Shown: positions 51,773 through 61,420 of the stretch, piece after piece
How positions within the stretch are numbered: position 1 is the stretch's first letter
How the letters are laid out: every line of letters starts with the position of its first letter
Assembly (NCBI RefSeq): GCF_009725165.1
Contig: NZ_WNZW01000015.1
Coordinates: forward strand, 1-64,000
Direction of reading: 5' to 3'
Origin: Paenibacillus woosongensis
Lineage (GTDB): Bacteria > Bacillota > Bacilli > Paenibacillales > Paenibacillaceae
DNA length: 64,000 bases
Position numbers and translations under genes: made by a program
The notes under the pieces: model-generated
What the model was told of the DNA's origin: nothing
Seen by the model: the letters and a program-made list of their open reading frames with translations, nothing else
Database searches by the model: none

Positions 51773-52762
51773 GTGGACAAAATTATTGAAGTACGAGGCA
51801 TCAGCAAAGCGTACGGAAGAAGAAAAATGAAAGAGAAAATCCATGCGGTCCGCGATGTTTCTTTCACTGTGAACCGTGGTGAGGTTGTCGGCTTATTAGG
51901 ACCCAATGGGGCTGGGAAGACATCAACGATCAAGATGCTCTGTGGTTTGTTGGAATCGGATGCGGGTTCTATCTCCATTAATGGTCTAGATATCAGCAAG
52001 AAGAGGCTTAGAGCTCTAGAGCATATTAGTGCTGTATTAGAGGGGAACCGTAATTTATATTGGCGCCTTACCGTTCGGGAGAACCTGGAGTATTTTGCGG
52101 GTAACCGCGGTTATTCTCGGAAGCAGGTTGCCGATCAAGCGGATAAATTATTAGAGCAATTCAACCTGAAGGACAAGGAGAATGAGCTGGTCAATGGATT
52201 ATCTCGAGGGATGCAACAAAAATTGGCCATCGCAGTAGCCCTATTAGCGAATACGGATGTCATCTTGCTGGATGAGCCAACTCTCGGCCTAGATGTTGAG
52301 GTTAGTTATGAATTGCGTGAAATTCTAAAGACAATCGTTAAGGAAGAACAACGTACGATTATCATTAGCTCCCATGATATGCCCGTCGTTCAGGAGCTAT
52401 GTGATCGGGCCATTATTATCAATAAAGGTGGAGTGGTCATCGATGACAGGGTGGAGAATTTGCTTAAGCTATTTGAAACCAGAGCGTATTCGATTAAGCT
52501 GGGTCAGCAGTTAAGCTTGGAACAGGAGAGTAAGCTGTGCAGCCGATTCCCTTTAAGTATATATAAAGCAAGTCTCCATGAGAGCATCGTGGAAGTTAAT
52601 TTAGAGCACAGTCAGGACATCTACGAGTTGTTTGATCTTCTAAAAGAGGAAGGTACCATTGTGGAAAGTATTGACCGTATAACTATCGACTTCGAGCAAG
52701 TGTTTATTCAGATTGTAAAGGGAGGGAAGAACCATGAAATGGCTACACTTATTGAGTGCTAA
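51773..52762 (+). CDS. ABC transporter ATP-binding protein
   Basis: A 329-residue ABC-2-type ATPase: Walker A GPNGAGKTSTIK, signature LSRGMQQKLAIAVAL, Walker B VILLDEPTLGLD, H-loop SSHD, and a C-terminal regulatory extension of about 90 residues as in drug/natural-product exporters. GTG start at 51773 with GAGAGGATGG ahead. Overlaps the permease gene by 29 bp. May be controlled by the divergent Rob-like regulator. Confidence 0.92.
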   Translation: MDKIIEVRGISKAYGRRKMKEKIHAVRDVSFTVNRGEVVGLLGPNGAGKTSTIKMLCGLLESDAGSISINGLDISKKRLRALEHISAVLEGNRNLYWRLTVRENLEYFAGNRGYSRKQVADQADKLLEQFNLKDKENELVNGLSRGMQQKLAIAVALLANTDVILLDEPTLGLDVEVSYELREILKTIVKEEQRTIIISSHDMPVVQELCDRAIIINKGGVVIDDRVENLLKLFETRAYSIKLGQQLSLEQESKLCSRFPLSIYKASLHESIVEVNLEHSQDIYELFDLLKEEGTIVESIDRITIDFEQVFIQIVKGGKNHEMATLIEC

Positions 52763-53507
52763 TTTTCGTAAGGAATATATCGAACTGAAACGCTATTTGC
52801 CGAATACCCTTGCGTTGGTTTTCACTTTTTATATTATTTTTTTGGCTGCATTCTTTGGAATTATGTTCATCGGTGATCCAGCAAGCTTTGATGCGAATGT
52901 GCAATATTCGATTGTAAGTGTAGCCTTCTGGAGCTTAACGATGATGACGATGAATTTCATTGGTTATTCGGTGGTCACAGAGGCCACGCGCGGAACGTTA
53001 GAACAGATATATATGTCTCCAATGGGGGTATGGAAAATCATGCTTACACGCATCATCGGGCAATTTGGCCTACAGTCGGTTATTATGGTCATCTTGCTGT
53101 TTGCTGCGATGCTTACCTCTGGACAGTGGTTAAATCTTAATCCCATGACGACAATTCCAATTATTGCAATTACAATGATAAGTATGGTGGGTGTCAGCTT
53201 CATGATTGCTGGCCTGGCTGTTATCGTGAAACAAATTGAGGCATTTCTGCAAATTTTCCAATTTGTATTGATGGGGCTTGTCTTTGTTCCGTTAACAGTA
53301 GCTCCGTTTCTAGCGTTTGCCCCGTTCGTCAAAGGAGTGAATATGGTAAGAACGGTGATGATGGAGGATCTGACGTTGACACAGCTGCCATTGGCAGACT
53401 ATGCGGTCTTAATCTTGAACTCGCTGGTCTATCTAATTGTGGGGCTCGTTGTATTTCATCGCTGCGAAAAAACAGCCATGAAGAAAGGTCTGCTGGGACA
53501 ATACTAA
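52734..53507 (+). CDS. ABC-2 type permease
   Basis: A 257-residue membrane protein with six segments (about 22-45, 60-80, 105-130, 140-165, 173-192, 228-248); EATRGTLEQIYMSPMG near residue 82 is typical of the ABC-2/NodJ-like permeases. AGGGAGGG lies ahead of the ATG within the ATPase gene. Forms an exporter with the preceding ATPase; substrate unknown. Confidence 0.9.
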   Translation: MKWLHLLSANFRKEYIELKRYLPNTLALVFTFYIIFLAAFFGIMFIGDPASFDANVQYSIVSVAFWSLTMMTMNFIGYSVVTEATRGTLEQIYMSPMGVWKIMLTRIIGQFGLQSVIMVILLFAAMLTSGQWLNLNPMTTIPIIAITMISMVGVSFMIAGLAVIVKQIEAFLQIFQFVLMGLVFVPLTVAPFLAFAPFVKGVNMVRTVMMEDLTLTQLPLADYAVLILNSLVYLIVGLVVFHRCEKTAMKKGLLGQY

Positions 53508-53551
53508 CACTCGTCTTAGTTTTTGTATTAGGGTAGATTGGAGAGATAGGA

Positions 53552-53605
53552 ATGGCAAATACGGATAAGTATGAAATGATGGCTGACGTGTATGATACTC
53601 TTTAA
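53552..53605 (+). pseudogene. First 17 codons of a SAM-methyltransferase gene
   Basis: TTGGAGAGATAGGA-ATG opens MANTDKYEMMADVYDTL-stop, the typical start of class I methyltransferases (KYE..A..YDT). The remainder is deleted; a terminator follows at once. Confidence 0.5.
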
Positions 53606-53614
53606 AATGGAAAG

Positions 53615-53641
53615 GACCCCTCCAAAGGGGTCTTGGTTTTA
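53615..53641 (+). terminator. Rho-independent terminator
   Basis: GACCCCT-CCAA-AGGGGTC followed by TTGGTTTT; end of the ABC-2 operon. Confidence 0.8.
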
Positions 53642-53716
53642 GTCACGAATATGATGTAATCGGGTTGCAGCAGCAAAGCTCAAATGGTTCGGAAATGACT
53701 TTGCAAAGGAGGCAAT

Positions 53717-55054
53717 TTACGCATTTGCGTAAGGCAGTTGAATCGTAAAACGTGTCCCTTGATTCTCCTGACTCTCCACCTTAATTGTTCCCTGATGGGA
53801 TCTTACATATTGCTTGGCAATTGCAAGCCCCAGGCCGCTACCTCCGCGCGCTCTCGAACGAGCGTCATCGGTACGGTAGAAGCGATCGAATAGATGCGGC
53901 AAATGTTCGGCAGCTATACCGATCCCGGTATCCTCCACGATAATATTCAGCCATTGATCGTCTGTATTGAGCACGCGTATCCATATAGTTCCCTGATTTG
54001 GTGTATAGCGAATGGCATTGGTAAGCAAATTCAACAACACCTGTCGGATTCGATTAGGATCTACAAGCAGGTTTGTTTGTTGTGTTAAGACCTCCAGATG
54101 AATCGCAATATTCTTTTCATCTGCAAGAGGCTCTAAGACAGCGCACAGCTGCTGTGCCAAATCTGCCATATCCGTCTCCACTTTGTTTATATGGAGCTGC
54201 CCTGCTTCCGCCAGGGATAATGTTCTTAATTCCTCGACTAACCGATTCAGACGAATGAGCTCATCTTGCAGCGGCAGCAGCATCTCCGGGGGGACAGGCT
54301 GACCTCGCTGCTGCAGTTCATCCATCTTCCCTCCAATAATGGTGAGAGGTGTTCTAAGCTCATGAGCGATATCCGCACTCATATTCCTGCGTAGTTTCTC
54401 CGCTTTTTGCAGTTCTGCCGACATCAAATTGAATGCGCTGGCTATTTGCCCATATTCATCCTGAACTTTCACATCGGCTTGTATGCCAAGCTCTCCTTGA
54501 CCTAGCCGCTCAATGGATGGTAGAAGCTTCTTCAGCGGGGATGCAAGCCACTTCGATAATTGATAAGCAATAATAAGTGCAACCAATAGAAGCAACAAAC
54601 CGCTAACGCTTATGACAATAACAACGGATATCGGAATGCCGATCAAGATTTTATTAAAACTTGCGATCTCCGGGTCGTAGTAATAAAAATAGCCGGCGGA
54701 TTTTCCTTGAACAAGAATGGTATGCTTGACCCCAAGACGGGTTACTAATTTCATTGGCGAATCGCCCTGCTGCAGGATCACCTGATGATGATTGTCCATC
54801 ACGAGGACGGAGGAGCTCTTCTGATGAACGGACAGCCGCAGATCAGACTGTTCGATTTCCTCCCATGATTGATTGTGGCGCAAATAATAATTCTCTAGTT
54901 CCGAGGCAATGAGAGACACCTCACTGCCTCTTGCTTCCTGGATGACGGCTTCAATGGAGCGGGACACAATCAAGTGTGTCAGCAGTACAAAAATGATGCT
55001 GATCCCTACAATAGCCGAAGCCATAGTCAGAAATATTTTTAGATGAAATCTCAC
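53717..55054 (-). CDS. Sensor histidine kinase
   Basis: A 445-residue kinase: membrane segment 1 (6-30), extracellular domain of about 105 residues, segment 2 (about 138-164), HAMP (165-218), phosphoacceptor His231 in ADIAHELRTPLT, then NAIRYT, DTGIGI and GSGLGLAIAKQ boxes. Its start overlaps the stop of the response regulator gene, so they are coupled. BaeS-like organisation. Confidence 0.93.
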   Translation of the reverse strand: MRFHLKIFLTMASAIVGISIIFVLLTHLIVSRSIEAVIQEARGSEVSLIASELENYYLRHNQSWEEIEQSDLRLSVHQKSSSVLVMDNHHQVILQQGDSPMKLVTRLGVKHTILVQGKSAGYFYYYDPEIASFNKILIGIPISVVIVISVSGLLLLLVALIIAYQLSKWLASPLKKLLPSIERLGQGELGIQADVKVQDEYGQIASAFNLMSAELQKAEKLRRNMSADIAHELRTPLTIIGGKMDELQQRGQPVPPEMLLPLQDELIRLNRLVEELRTLSLAEAGQLHINKVETDMADLAQQLCAVLEPLADEKNIAIHLEVLTQQTNLLVDPNRIRQVLLNLLTNAIRYTPNQGTIWIRVLNTDDQWLNIIVEDTGIGIAAEHLPHLFDRFYRTDDARSRARGGSGLGLAIAKQYVRSHQGTIKVESQENQGTRFTIQLPYANA

Positions 55055-55737
55055 TATACGCCTCCGAATCGATAACCGAATCCATACACGGTTTGGATGT
55101 ATTTTGGGTTTGTTATATCATCCTCAATCTTTTTCCGCAACCGGCTAATATGGGCGTCCACTGTTCGTTCCACATTGATGAAATCATCGTCCAACGCCGC
55201 ATTCAATAATTGAAGCCGACTGTATACAATACCGGGTTTGGCGGCTAGCGTCAGCAAGAGCTTGAATTCAGTGGGTGTCATTTCTACCTCGACCCCTTGC
55301 TTCCACACTCGATACTGTGAAGCGGATATGATCAAATCTCCTCTGACCAAATGGTCTTCCGCTGACGGACTGTCGTTTAATCTGCGAATAACTGCGCGAA
55401 TGCGTGCTAATAACTCCCTTAAAGAAAACGGTTTGATAATGTAATCATCCGCCCCCGATTCGAGACCTATGATCTTGTCAATCTCATCCGACTTGGCCGT
55501 AACCATAATAATGCCAACCTTGCTGTTCTTCCGCAATTCACGGCACACGTCAAGACCGTTCATCCCGGGCATCATCCAATCGAGTACGATTACTGCCGGC
55601 TTCGTCTGCTTTGCTATGGCAAGAGCCTCTATTCCTGTATGTGCGGTTGTGATATGGTAGCCCTCTCCTTGTAAAAAGGAGCTTATGAATTCAAGTACCT
55701 TCTCCTCATCATCCACCAATAAAATATGCTCAGCCAT
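55054..55737 (-). CDS. OmpR-family response regulator
   Basis: A 227-residue regulator: acidic pocket DDEE, phosphoacceptor Asp53 (VIVLDWMMPG), conserved Lys in IIKPFSLRE, and a C-terminal winged helix (TPTEFKLLLTLAAKPG.., YGFGYRFGG). First gene of a two-gene operon with the kinase; divergent from the membrane protein at 55886, a likely target. Confidence 0.93.
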   Translation of the reverse strand: MAEHILLVDDEEKVLEFISSFLQGEGYHITTAHTGIEALAIAKQTKPAVIVLDWMMPGMNGLDVCRELRKNSKVGIIMVTAKSDEIDKIIGLESGADDYIIKPFSLRELLARIRAVIRRLNDSPSAEDHLVRGDLIISASQYRVWKQGVEVEMTPTEFKLLLTLAAKPGIVYSRLQLLNAALDDDFINVERTVDAHISRLRKKIEDDITNPKYIQTVYGFGYRFGGV

Positions 55738-55885
55738 AATCTCAACTCCCCCATATTAGTATACCCTGAGTGTTCAGCAACTCCTTAAAAATTATAGTAA
55801 TCGAATAAGTTCGCAATAAGATTGCAACATTTCTTCGTTATAGTGGGTTCAACCGATCCTAATTCATTTAAACGGAGTGATAGAA

Positions 55886-56293
55886 ATGAGTACCAAAGAT
55901 ATTATGAAGGAAAACAAGCTTTTGATCATAGGGTTAGGCGCGTTGGCGCTTGTCAGGCCTGTAATGAAAATGACTGGGGTCATGGACTTGATTGGTCAGC
56001 AATTCGGCAGCATTCTGATGACTGTCCTGATCTCCTTGGTTTGGCTTGTTATCGTATTGGTGAAGCGGGTTACTCACCCTGTCGGCATTCTGATTGGCGC
56101 GGGCCTGAGCTATGCGCTGTTCGCCATTCTTCTGAGCGGGATTGTCTCCCCCATTCTCACTGGGAAACTGCAAGGCCCGTTGACGAACCCCTTTGCCATT
56201 GTTAGTGTCTTTGTGACAAATGCGGTATGGGGCTTCATCGTAGGCATTATCGCTAAAGCTTTTAGCCGGGGGACACAAGATCAGCATACGTAG
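55886..56293 (+). CDS. Four-segment membrane protein next to a two-component system
   Basis: A 135-residue hydrophobic protein with four membrane segments (about 14-30, 40-62, 68-92, 108-127), no known family. GGAGTGA precedes ATG 55886. Shares a 148-bp upstream region with the response regulator gene and is probably regulated by it; such small proteins are often envelope-stress effectors. Confidence 0.75.
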   Translation: MSTKDIMKENKLLIIGLGALALVRPVMKMTGVMDLIGQQFGSILMTVLISLVWLVIVLVKRVTHPVGILIGAGLSYALFAILLSGIVSPILTGKLQGPLTNPFAIVSVFVTNAVWGFIVGIIAKAFSRGTQDQHT

Positions 56294-56388
56294 ACCGGTC
56301 TTGATAGGCTGCGTAACAGATATGTGTGACTAACGAATTCCATTTGGTAAGCGCTCAGCCACAACAAGAAGGATTAGATAATAACAAG

Positions 56389-56426
56389 AAAACCAAGCCC
56401 TGATGCTCAGGAGCTTGGTTTTTTAC
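56389..56426 (+). terminator. Rho-independent terminator
   Basis: AAAACCAAGC...GCTTGGTTTT with an inner CCTGA/TCAGG stem, then TTACG. Confidence 0.85.
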
Positions 56427-56563
56427 GCAATATCGGGTATATTCGTAACCCTATTTTTGGAGCCACGATAAAAATATAATACTACAAAGGTAAATATAAG
56501 TCTATATTTTTCTTCCAATTTCTCTATACTTTGGAGTGAAATCAAGGGAAAAGAGGGATAAGG

Positions 56564-58642
56564 ATGGCCGTGAATCAAACGGAAGCGGAAGAAAGGGCAT
56601 ATCTAAGCACAATGGTGTCCAGGCTGCAAAAAGCGATTGAACGCTTGGAAAACAAAATAAGCACAACCCGTCATGAAGTTATTGAAGCAAAAAAGTACGT
56701 CTGGGATCACATGGCTGGACTTGATCCGGCGGAAAGAGCGGCCAACCGGGTCGACATTTCGCTCGCTATCGATCATGGGGAAAAGGCTGTCGATAAACAG
56801 AGAAAACTCAGAAAATTAGTGGAAGCCCCTTACTTCGGAAGAGTGGATTTCATTCCCGACGGACACGCGAAGGGAGACGCTTACTATATTGGGGTACACG
56901 CCTTCAACGAAGAAGACAGCCAGGAGAATCTAATTTATGATTGGCGCTCCCCCGTCGCCAGTATGTTTTACGATTATAGTGCCGGGAGAGCCGATTATTC
57001 GGCACCTGCAGGACTAGTCGAAGGGGAGATCAGTTTAAAACGGCAGTTTAAGATTAAAGGCCAGGTCATGGAATACATGATTGAAAGCTCCATGAATATC
57101 AGTGACGAGGTGCTGCAAAAGGAACTGAGCCAAACGTCAGACGAAAAAATGAAAAACATTGTCGCGACAATTCAGAAGGAACAAAACGTCATTATCCGAA
57201 ATGAGCATTCCCACGAGCTGATCATTCAAGGTGTTGCCGGATCGGGAAAAACCTCGGTCGCGTTGCACCGCATCGCCTTTTTACTGTACAGGTTTAAAGG
57301 AACGCTAACGTCTCAAAACATTCTGATCATTTCGCCGAACAAAGTTTTTTCCAACTATATTTCCAACGTCCTGCCGGAGCTAGGGGAAGAAACCATATTA
57401 CAAATCGGCATTGAGGAGTTGGCTGAGAGGCAGCTGAAGAACGTCTGCAAATTCCAGACCTTCAACGAGCAGGTGACGGAGCTGACCGATTCGCGGAATG
57501 AAGCCTTGATTGGGCGCATCAGGTACAAAGCGAGCATGGACTTTGTGCGTGAATTGGAGCGCTTTGCTGCGCATATTCGCGACAATGATTTTATACCTGC
57601 CGACTTGATCATCGATAACGTGAGAATTGCCAAAGCAGATATTTTAAGCGCGTACAAGGCTTCCGGAAACATGCCGATTAAACAGAAGCTGGAGAAAACA
57701 GCCTTGGTCATAGCAGGAGCCGCAAGGGATGAGGATGGTAATAGGATTAAGCCGGCCACTGCTAATAAAATCAAAACGGCTGTCAAAAGGATGTTTAAAT
57801 CCCTGAATCTCCTTGCAATTTATAAGGATTTTTATCATTTTATTGGCCAGCCAGAATTGTTCAAGCTGAAAAAAACAAGGATGCTGGAGTTTTCCGATGT
57901 TTTTCCACTTGTATATTTGCAGATTCTTGTAGAAGGAGTGAACAGTTTCGATGCTGTAAAACATTTATTGGTGGATGAAATGCAGGACTATACCCCCGTT
58001 CAATACGCCGTAATATCCCGCCTGTTCACCTGCAAGAAGACGATTCTGGGGGACAGCGGCCAATCCGTCAATCCCTACTCCTCATCATCAATCACCGAAA
58101 TTCAGAAGGTTTTTCCCGAAGCGGATACAGTTGAACTAGTAAAGAGCTACCGCTCGACGATTGAAATTATCAATTTCGCCCGACAAATCAACCCGAACAG
58201 CAGGATCGTTCCGATTGAACGCCATGGCCTTCATCCCCGGATCAAAAAATCCGAAAGTTGGGCCGGCGAATTGACGGATATGAAGCAAGCGATCATGGAA
58301 TTTCTGAATTCTGATCATCGCTCGTTAGGCATCGTTTGCAAGACGCAGGCTCAAGCTGAGCAGGTACATCAAGAAATCAAGGAAATTCACAGGGATATCC
58401 ATCTGCTCAATTTCAGCAGCGAGCAATTCTATGAGGGAATTATGGTAACTTCATGTCATATGGCAAAAGGCTTGGAGTTCGACCATGTAATCGTGCCATT
58501 GGTTGACGGTTCGAATTATAAGACGGATATGGACAGAAGCCTGCTGTATATTGCGTGCACAAGAGCCATGCATGCATTGACGTTAACCTTCCATGGAGAA
58601 CAATCGTCGTTTATGCCGAATACGAACCATCAAGTCGGCTAG
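56564..58642 (+). CDS. helD: HelD, RNA polymerase recycling ATPase
   Basis: A 692-residue superfamily 1 helicase-like protein. Residues 1-75 form the coiled-coil arm that enters the RNA polymerase secondary channel; motif I is GVAGSGKTSVALHRIAF (about 223-240); then VDEMQDYTPVQ (motif II), GDSGQSVNPY (motif III), SYRSTIEI (motif IV) and ACTRAMHALTL (motif VI). HelD removes stalled RNA polymerase from DNA and in some species protects against rifamycins. It is slightly shorter than B. subtilis HelD. GAGGGATAAGG precedes the ATG. Single-gene unit with its own terminator. Confidence 0.93.
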   Translation: MAVNQTEAEERAYLSTMVSRLQKAIERLENKISTTRHEVIEAKKYVWDHMAGLDPAERAANRVDISLAIDHGEKAVDKQRKLRKLVEAPYFGRVDFIPDGHAKGDAYYIGVHAFNEEDSQENLIYDWRSPVASMFYDYSAGRADYSAPAGLVEGEISLKRQFKIKGQVMEYMIESSMNISDEVLQKELSQTSDEKMKNIVATIQKEQNVIIRNEHSHELIIQGVAGSGKTSVALHRIAFLLYRFKGTLTSQNILIISPNKVFSNYISNVLPELGEETILQIGIEELAERQLKNVCKFQTFNEQVTELTDSRNEALIGRIRYKASMDFVRELERFAAHIRDNDFIPADLIIDNVRIAKADILSAYKASGNMPIKQKLEKTALVIAGAARDEDGNRIKPATANKIKTAVKRMFKSLNLLAIYKDFYHFIGQPELFKLKKTRMLEFSDVFPLVYLQILVEGVNSFDAVKHLLVDEMQDYTPVQYAVISRLFTCKKTILGDSGQSVNPYSSSSITEIQKVFPEADTVELVKSYRSTIEIINFARQINPNSRIVPIERHGLHPRIKKSESWAGELTDMKQAIMEFLNSDHRSLGIVCKTQAQAEQVHQEIKEIHRDIHLLNFSSEQFYEGIMVTSCHMAKGLEFDHVIVPLVDGSNYKTDMDRSLLYIACTRAMHALTLTFHGEQSSFMPNTNHQVG

Positions 58643-58673
58643 CCCGGTATCCCCTCTGTCATTTGAAGCAAAG

Positions 58674-58706
58674 AAGCTGCTCCCGACTTTGGAGCAGCTT
58701 TTCTTA
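58674..58706 (+). terminator. Rho-independent terminator
   Basis: AAGCTGCTCC-CGACTTT-GGAGCAGCTT followed by TTCTTATTT; end of helD. Confidence 0.85.
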
Positions 58707-58843
58707 TTTACTCCGAAGATTCATCTCCAATTGCTTACTTGGTTTGTTTTACCGGAAAAATTGTTGCCGGACCGATGAATTTACGAAAGTTCATTCGTCC
58801 AATAGAATAGCAAGAAAATTTCTGAGTGAATGGAGAATGAACT

Positions 58844-59212
58844 ATGAGGGATCGAATATTTATTTGGGTGGAAATTCCCGTGTCTGACATGGGACGGGCG
58901 AAAGCCTTTTATGAGCGGATTCTAGCAACGGAGATGAAATCGATGCACATGGGGGATGAAGAATACGCTTTTTTCCCGGTTAAGGAAGAGCAGAATGGAG
59001 GGATCCTGGTCAATGGGCCGCGTCATACGCCTTCTCCTGATGGCGTTACGGTCTATATTGATGGGAGTCCTAACCTGGATATTATTCTTTCGAGGGTTTC
59101 CGAAGCGGGGGGACAAGTGATTATGGATAAAACCTATTTAGGTGATCACGCAGGGTATGTAGGTATGTTTTTAGACAGCGAAGGAAACCGCATTGGCCTT
59201 CAACATCTATAA
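58844..59212 (+). CDS. VOC family protein
   Basis: A 122-residue glyoxalase/bleomycin-resistance fold protein of the YybH/COG3324 type: FIWVEIPVSDMGRAKAFYERIL at the start, two beta-alpha-beta repeats, and the end AGYVGMFLDSEGNRIGLQ. GGAGAATG before the ATG. May be co-transcribed with the truncated hydrolase after it. Confidence 0.88.
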   Translation: MRDRIFIWVEIPVSDMGRAKAFYERILATEMKSMHMGDEEYAFFPVKEEQNGGILVNGPRHTPSPDGVTVYIDGSPNLDIILSRVSEAGGQVIMDKTYLGDHAGYVGMFLDSEGNRIGLQHL

Positions 59213-59250
59213 ACTTATATTTCAACTTGAATAAGAAAGTAGACGTAATT

Positions 59251-59781
59251 ATGAACACAACGCAGTCAAAAGACGGCACAACCTTAGCCTATGATGTCTA
59301 TGGCAGCGGTCCGGCGCTCATTTACATCACGGGAGCTTCCTGTTACCGCTCTTTTAAGCCGGTCGTGCATGATGCCAAAGTATTGGCCACATCCTTTACG
59401 GTCTACAATTACGATCGACGCGGACGCGGTGATAGCGGGAATACGCTGCCTTATTCGCTGGAGCGTGAAATCGAAGATATTGAAGCCATGATCGATGTAG
59501 CAGGCGGCACCGCGTATGTGTACGGCCATTCTTCGGGTGCCGTGTTGGCGCTCGAGGCTGCCCTTCGGCTGGGCGGGAAAGTACGAAAGGTAGCGATGTA
59601 CGATGCGTCATATGTGCATGACGAGAAGGAAAAGGTCGAATATCATCAATTAAGTCAGACTGTACATAAGCTTCTCGACGACGGCAATAACGCAGAAGCC
59701 ATGCAGACCTTTCTGAAGGGGATTGGGATGCCGCGAGTGTTCGTCTGGCTGCTGCCGCTGCTTTCGGGTTTTTTTAGATAG
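59251..59781 (+). pseudogene. Alpha/beta hydrolase lacking the C-terminal catalytic residues
   Basis: 176 residues from ATG 59251 (TTG 59227 is an upstream option). The oxyanion-side segment ALIYITGASCYRSF, YDRRGRGDSG and the nucleophile elbow GHSSGAVLA are intact, but the protein stops after the cap region (VFVWLLPLLSGFFR). The regions bearing the catalytic Asp and His are absent; family members are about 260 residues. Probably inactive. Confidence 0.7.
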
Positions 59782-59793
59782 GGCAGGCTGGAG

Positions 59794-59820
59794 AAGGCAC
59801 CTAGGCTGGTGCCTTTTAGC
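59794..59820 (+). terminator. Rho-independent terminator
   Basis: AAGGCACC-TAGGCT-GGTGCCTT followed by TTAGCTT. Confidence 0.75.
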
Positions 59821-59855
59821 TTGCCGTTAGAGACAGCTCGAGAAATCGTATCATA
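59821..59855. repeat. Terminator-tail repeat, copy D
   Basis: TTGCCGTTAGAGACAGC..AATCGTATCATAG, again directly behind a terminator. Confidence 0.45.
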
Positions 59856-60165
59856 GTTTTTGTGTTTTGTCGCTAGGCTTGAACGTTAAGCCCTGGGAGT
59901 GCAAAGCATCCCTAAGTATTGGCATTGAACGCGGCCCTATACCGTGCAGCTGCAATATCTCGCGTTCGGTATAGGCCGATAGCTTTTGTAAAGTGGTGAT
60001 CCCGTGGTGCTGTAATGCCCGTCTGGCAGGATTCGATAGAAGCGAAAGGAATCCAGTGTCGGGTTTCATGTCTTGTTCACAAACCGGACAGGTTGGACAG
60101 TCACTGCTTTTGTAGTATTGGTGACCTTGATCGCAAGTTCTTAATGTTTCTTGTGAAGGTGCCAT
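59851..60165 (-). CDS. Helix-hairpin-helix protein resembling the RNA polymerase alpha C-terminal domain
   Basis: A 104-residue protein: a zinc-ribbon-like start with Cys pairs (TCDQGHQYYKSSDCPTCPVC, residues about 10-29) followed by an alpha-CTD-like helix-hairpin-helix (LSNPARRALQHHGITTLQKL, LQLHGIGPRSMPILRDALH). It would bind DNA or protein partners. GGAGGAGG precedes the chosen ATG. Small stand-alone proteins of this make-up are common in Paenibacillus; role unknown. Confidence 0.75.
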   Translation of the reverse strand: MAPSQETLRTCDQGHQYYKSSDCPTCPVCEQDMKPDTGFLSLLSNPARRALQHHGITTLQKLSAYTEREILQLHGIGPRSMPILRDALHSQGLTFKPSDKTQKL

Positions 60166-60187
60166 CGTGGAAATCCTCCTCCATATC

Positions 60188-60403
60188 TCATATCGGTAAA
60201 TAGATCGTAAACACCGAGCCCTCACCCACCACGCTCTCTACCTCAACCCAGCCTCGATGGGCAAGGATGTTTTGCTGCGCAATTGCAAGCCCCAAGCCGC
60301 TTCGGCCGCTGGGACGAGCCCTGGAAGGGTCCGCCCTATAGAATCGGTTGAAGATATGAGGGATCTCCTCTTCGGATATGCATAGGGCTGCGTTCCCCAA
60401 CAA
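60188..60403 (-). pseudogene. C-terminal fragment of a histidine kinase
   Basis: About 65 residues of an ATPase end domain: EEEIPHIFNRFYRAD, SGRSGLGLAIAQQNILAHRG and VESVVGEGSVFTIYLPI. The dimerisation domain, N box and membrane part are missing. Confidence 0.8.
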
Positions 60404-60479
60404 ATGAGGAACGGTTTTATTTTTGCGCCTAGGGTCCAGACATTTATAATTGTAATATATATCCTACGGATACACTATT

Positions 60480-60496
60480 AGGAGGGCGGCATGTAA
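60480..60496 (+). other. Shine-Dalgarno followed by a start-stop (ATG TAA)
   Basis: AGGAGGG (60480-60486), 4 nt, ATG (60491), TAA. Second such element of the window, located just before the secA2 remnant. Confidence 0.35.
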
Positions 60497-61420
60497 TTTC
60501 AGCCAATATATTATGATGGGCAATTAGTGGCTAGGCAGCTGAAGCAAGATGTGCATTACAATTTCGACGAGTTCCAGCGGAACGTTTACTTGAATGAAGC
60601 GGGCTCGGCGAAAGCAGAAGGGCTGCTGGGATGCGGCAATTTGTACGATTGCCATAATAGTCATTTTGTTAATCATCATTAAATTGCGCGCAGCATGCGG
60701 AATCGTTATTGAAAAAAGACGTCGATTACATCGTCCGGGACGGTAAAATCGAGCTGATCGACAAATATACTGGCCGCGTGGCGGAGAACAAGTATTTGCC
60801 GGAGGGGCTGCAATCCGCGCTTGCGGTCAAAGAAGGGCTGCAACTGAAGGGCGGAGGGAAAATTCTCGGTACGATTACCCTGAGTTGTTGCTTCGCTTCG
60901 GCATTCATAAAGCCTTTCGCGCTCCTAGGCAGGATGAGGCACTCGAAGTTCCGGTGCTCCGTGGAAAAACTGAGCATATTCAGCGCGTTATTATGGGTCA
61001 AAACTTCCATATCCGCAAGGAACTGAACTGTTATGCAGATATGGTGGAGGATCAGCGGCGTATTCTATACGAGGAGCGGCTGGGAATTTTGAAAGGCGAG
61101 AAGCCGATGAGCCCTTCGGAGCAGCGGGTACGGCTTTTTTATATCGACCAGTTCTGGGCTGACATCTGGCTTACGTTTCTTACATTCGCGAAGGCATCCA
61201 CTTGGAGAGCCTGGCCAGCCGCAATCCGATCGACGAATTTCATGAGCAAATCATCCAATCCTACGAGCAGATTCTGGCAAAAATAAATATGGAGTCGGCG
61301 AATATGCTTGTAAGGCTTGGAGGCTCGAATGATCCGGCGCAGTGGGAAAAGTTCGGGCTGAAGAGCCCTACTTCCACGCGGACTTATATTATCAACGATC
61401 AATACATCCAGAATAGTCGC
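60497..61420 (+). pseudogene. Decayed accessory secA (secA2-like)
   Basis: Pieces of SecA in several frames: YDGQLVARQLKQDVHYNFDE, then LLKKDVDYIVRDGKIELIDK and YTGRVAENKYLPEGLQSALA (the DEFTGR-like region), then GKTEHIQRVIMGQNFHIRKE, YADMVEDQRRILYEERLGIL and RLFYIDQFWAD, then GIHLESLASRNPIDEFHEQI. Multiple frameshifts, and both the N-terminal motor motifs and large central parts are gone. Preprotein translocase ATPase originally. Confidence 0.85.
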
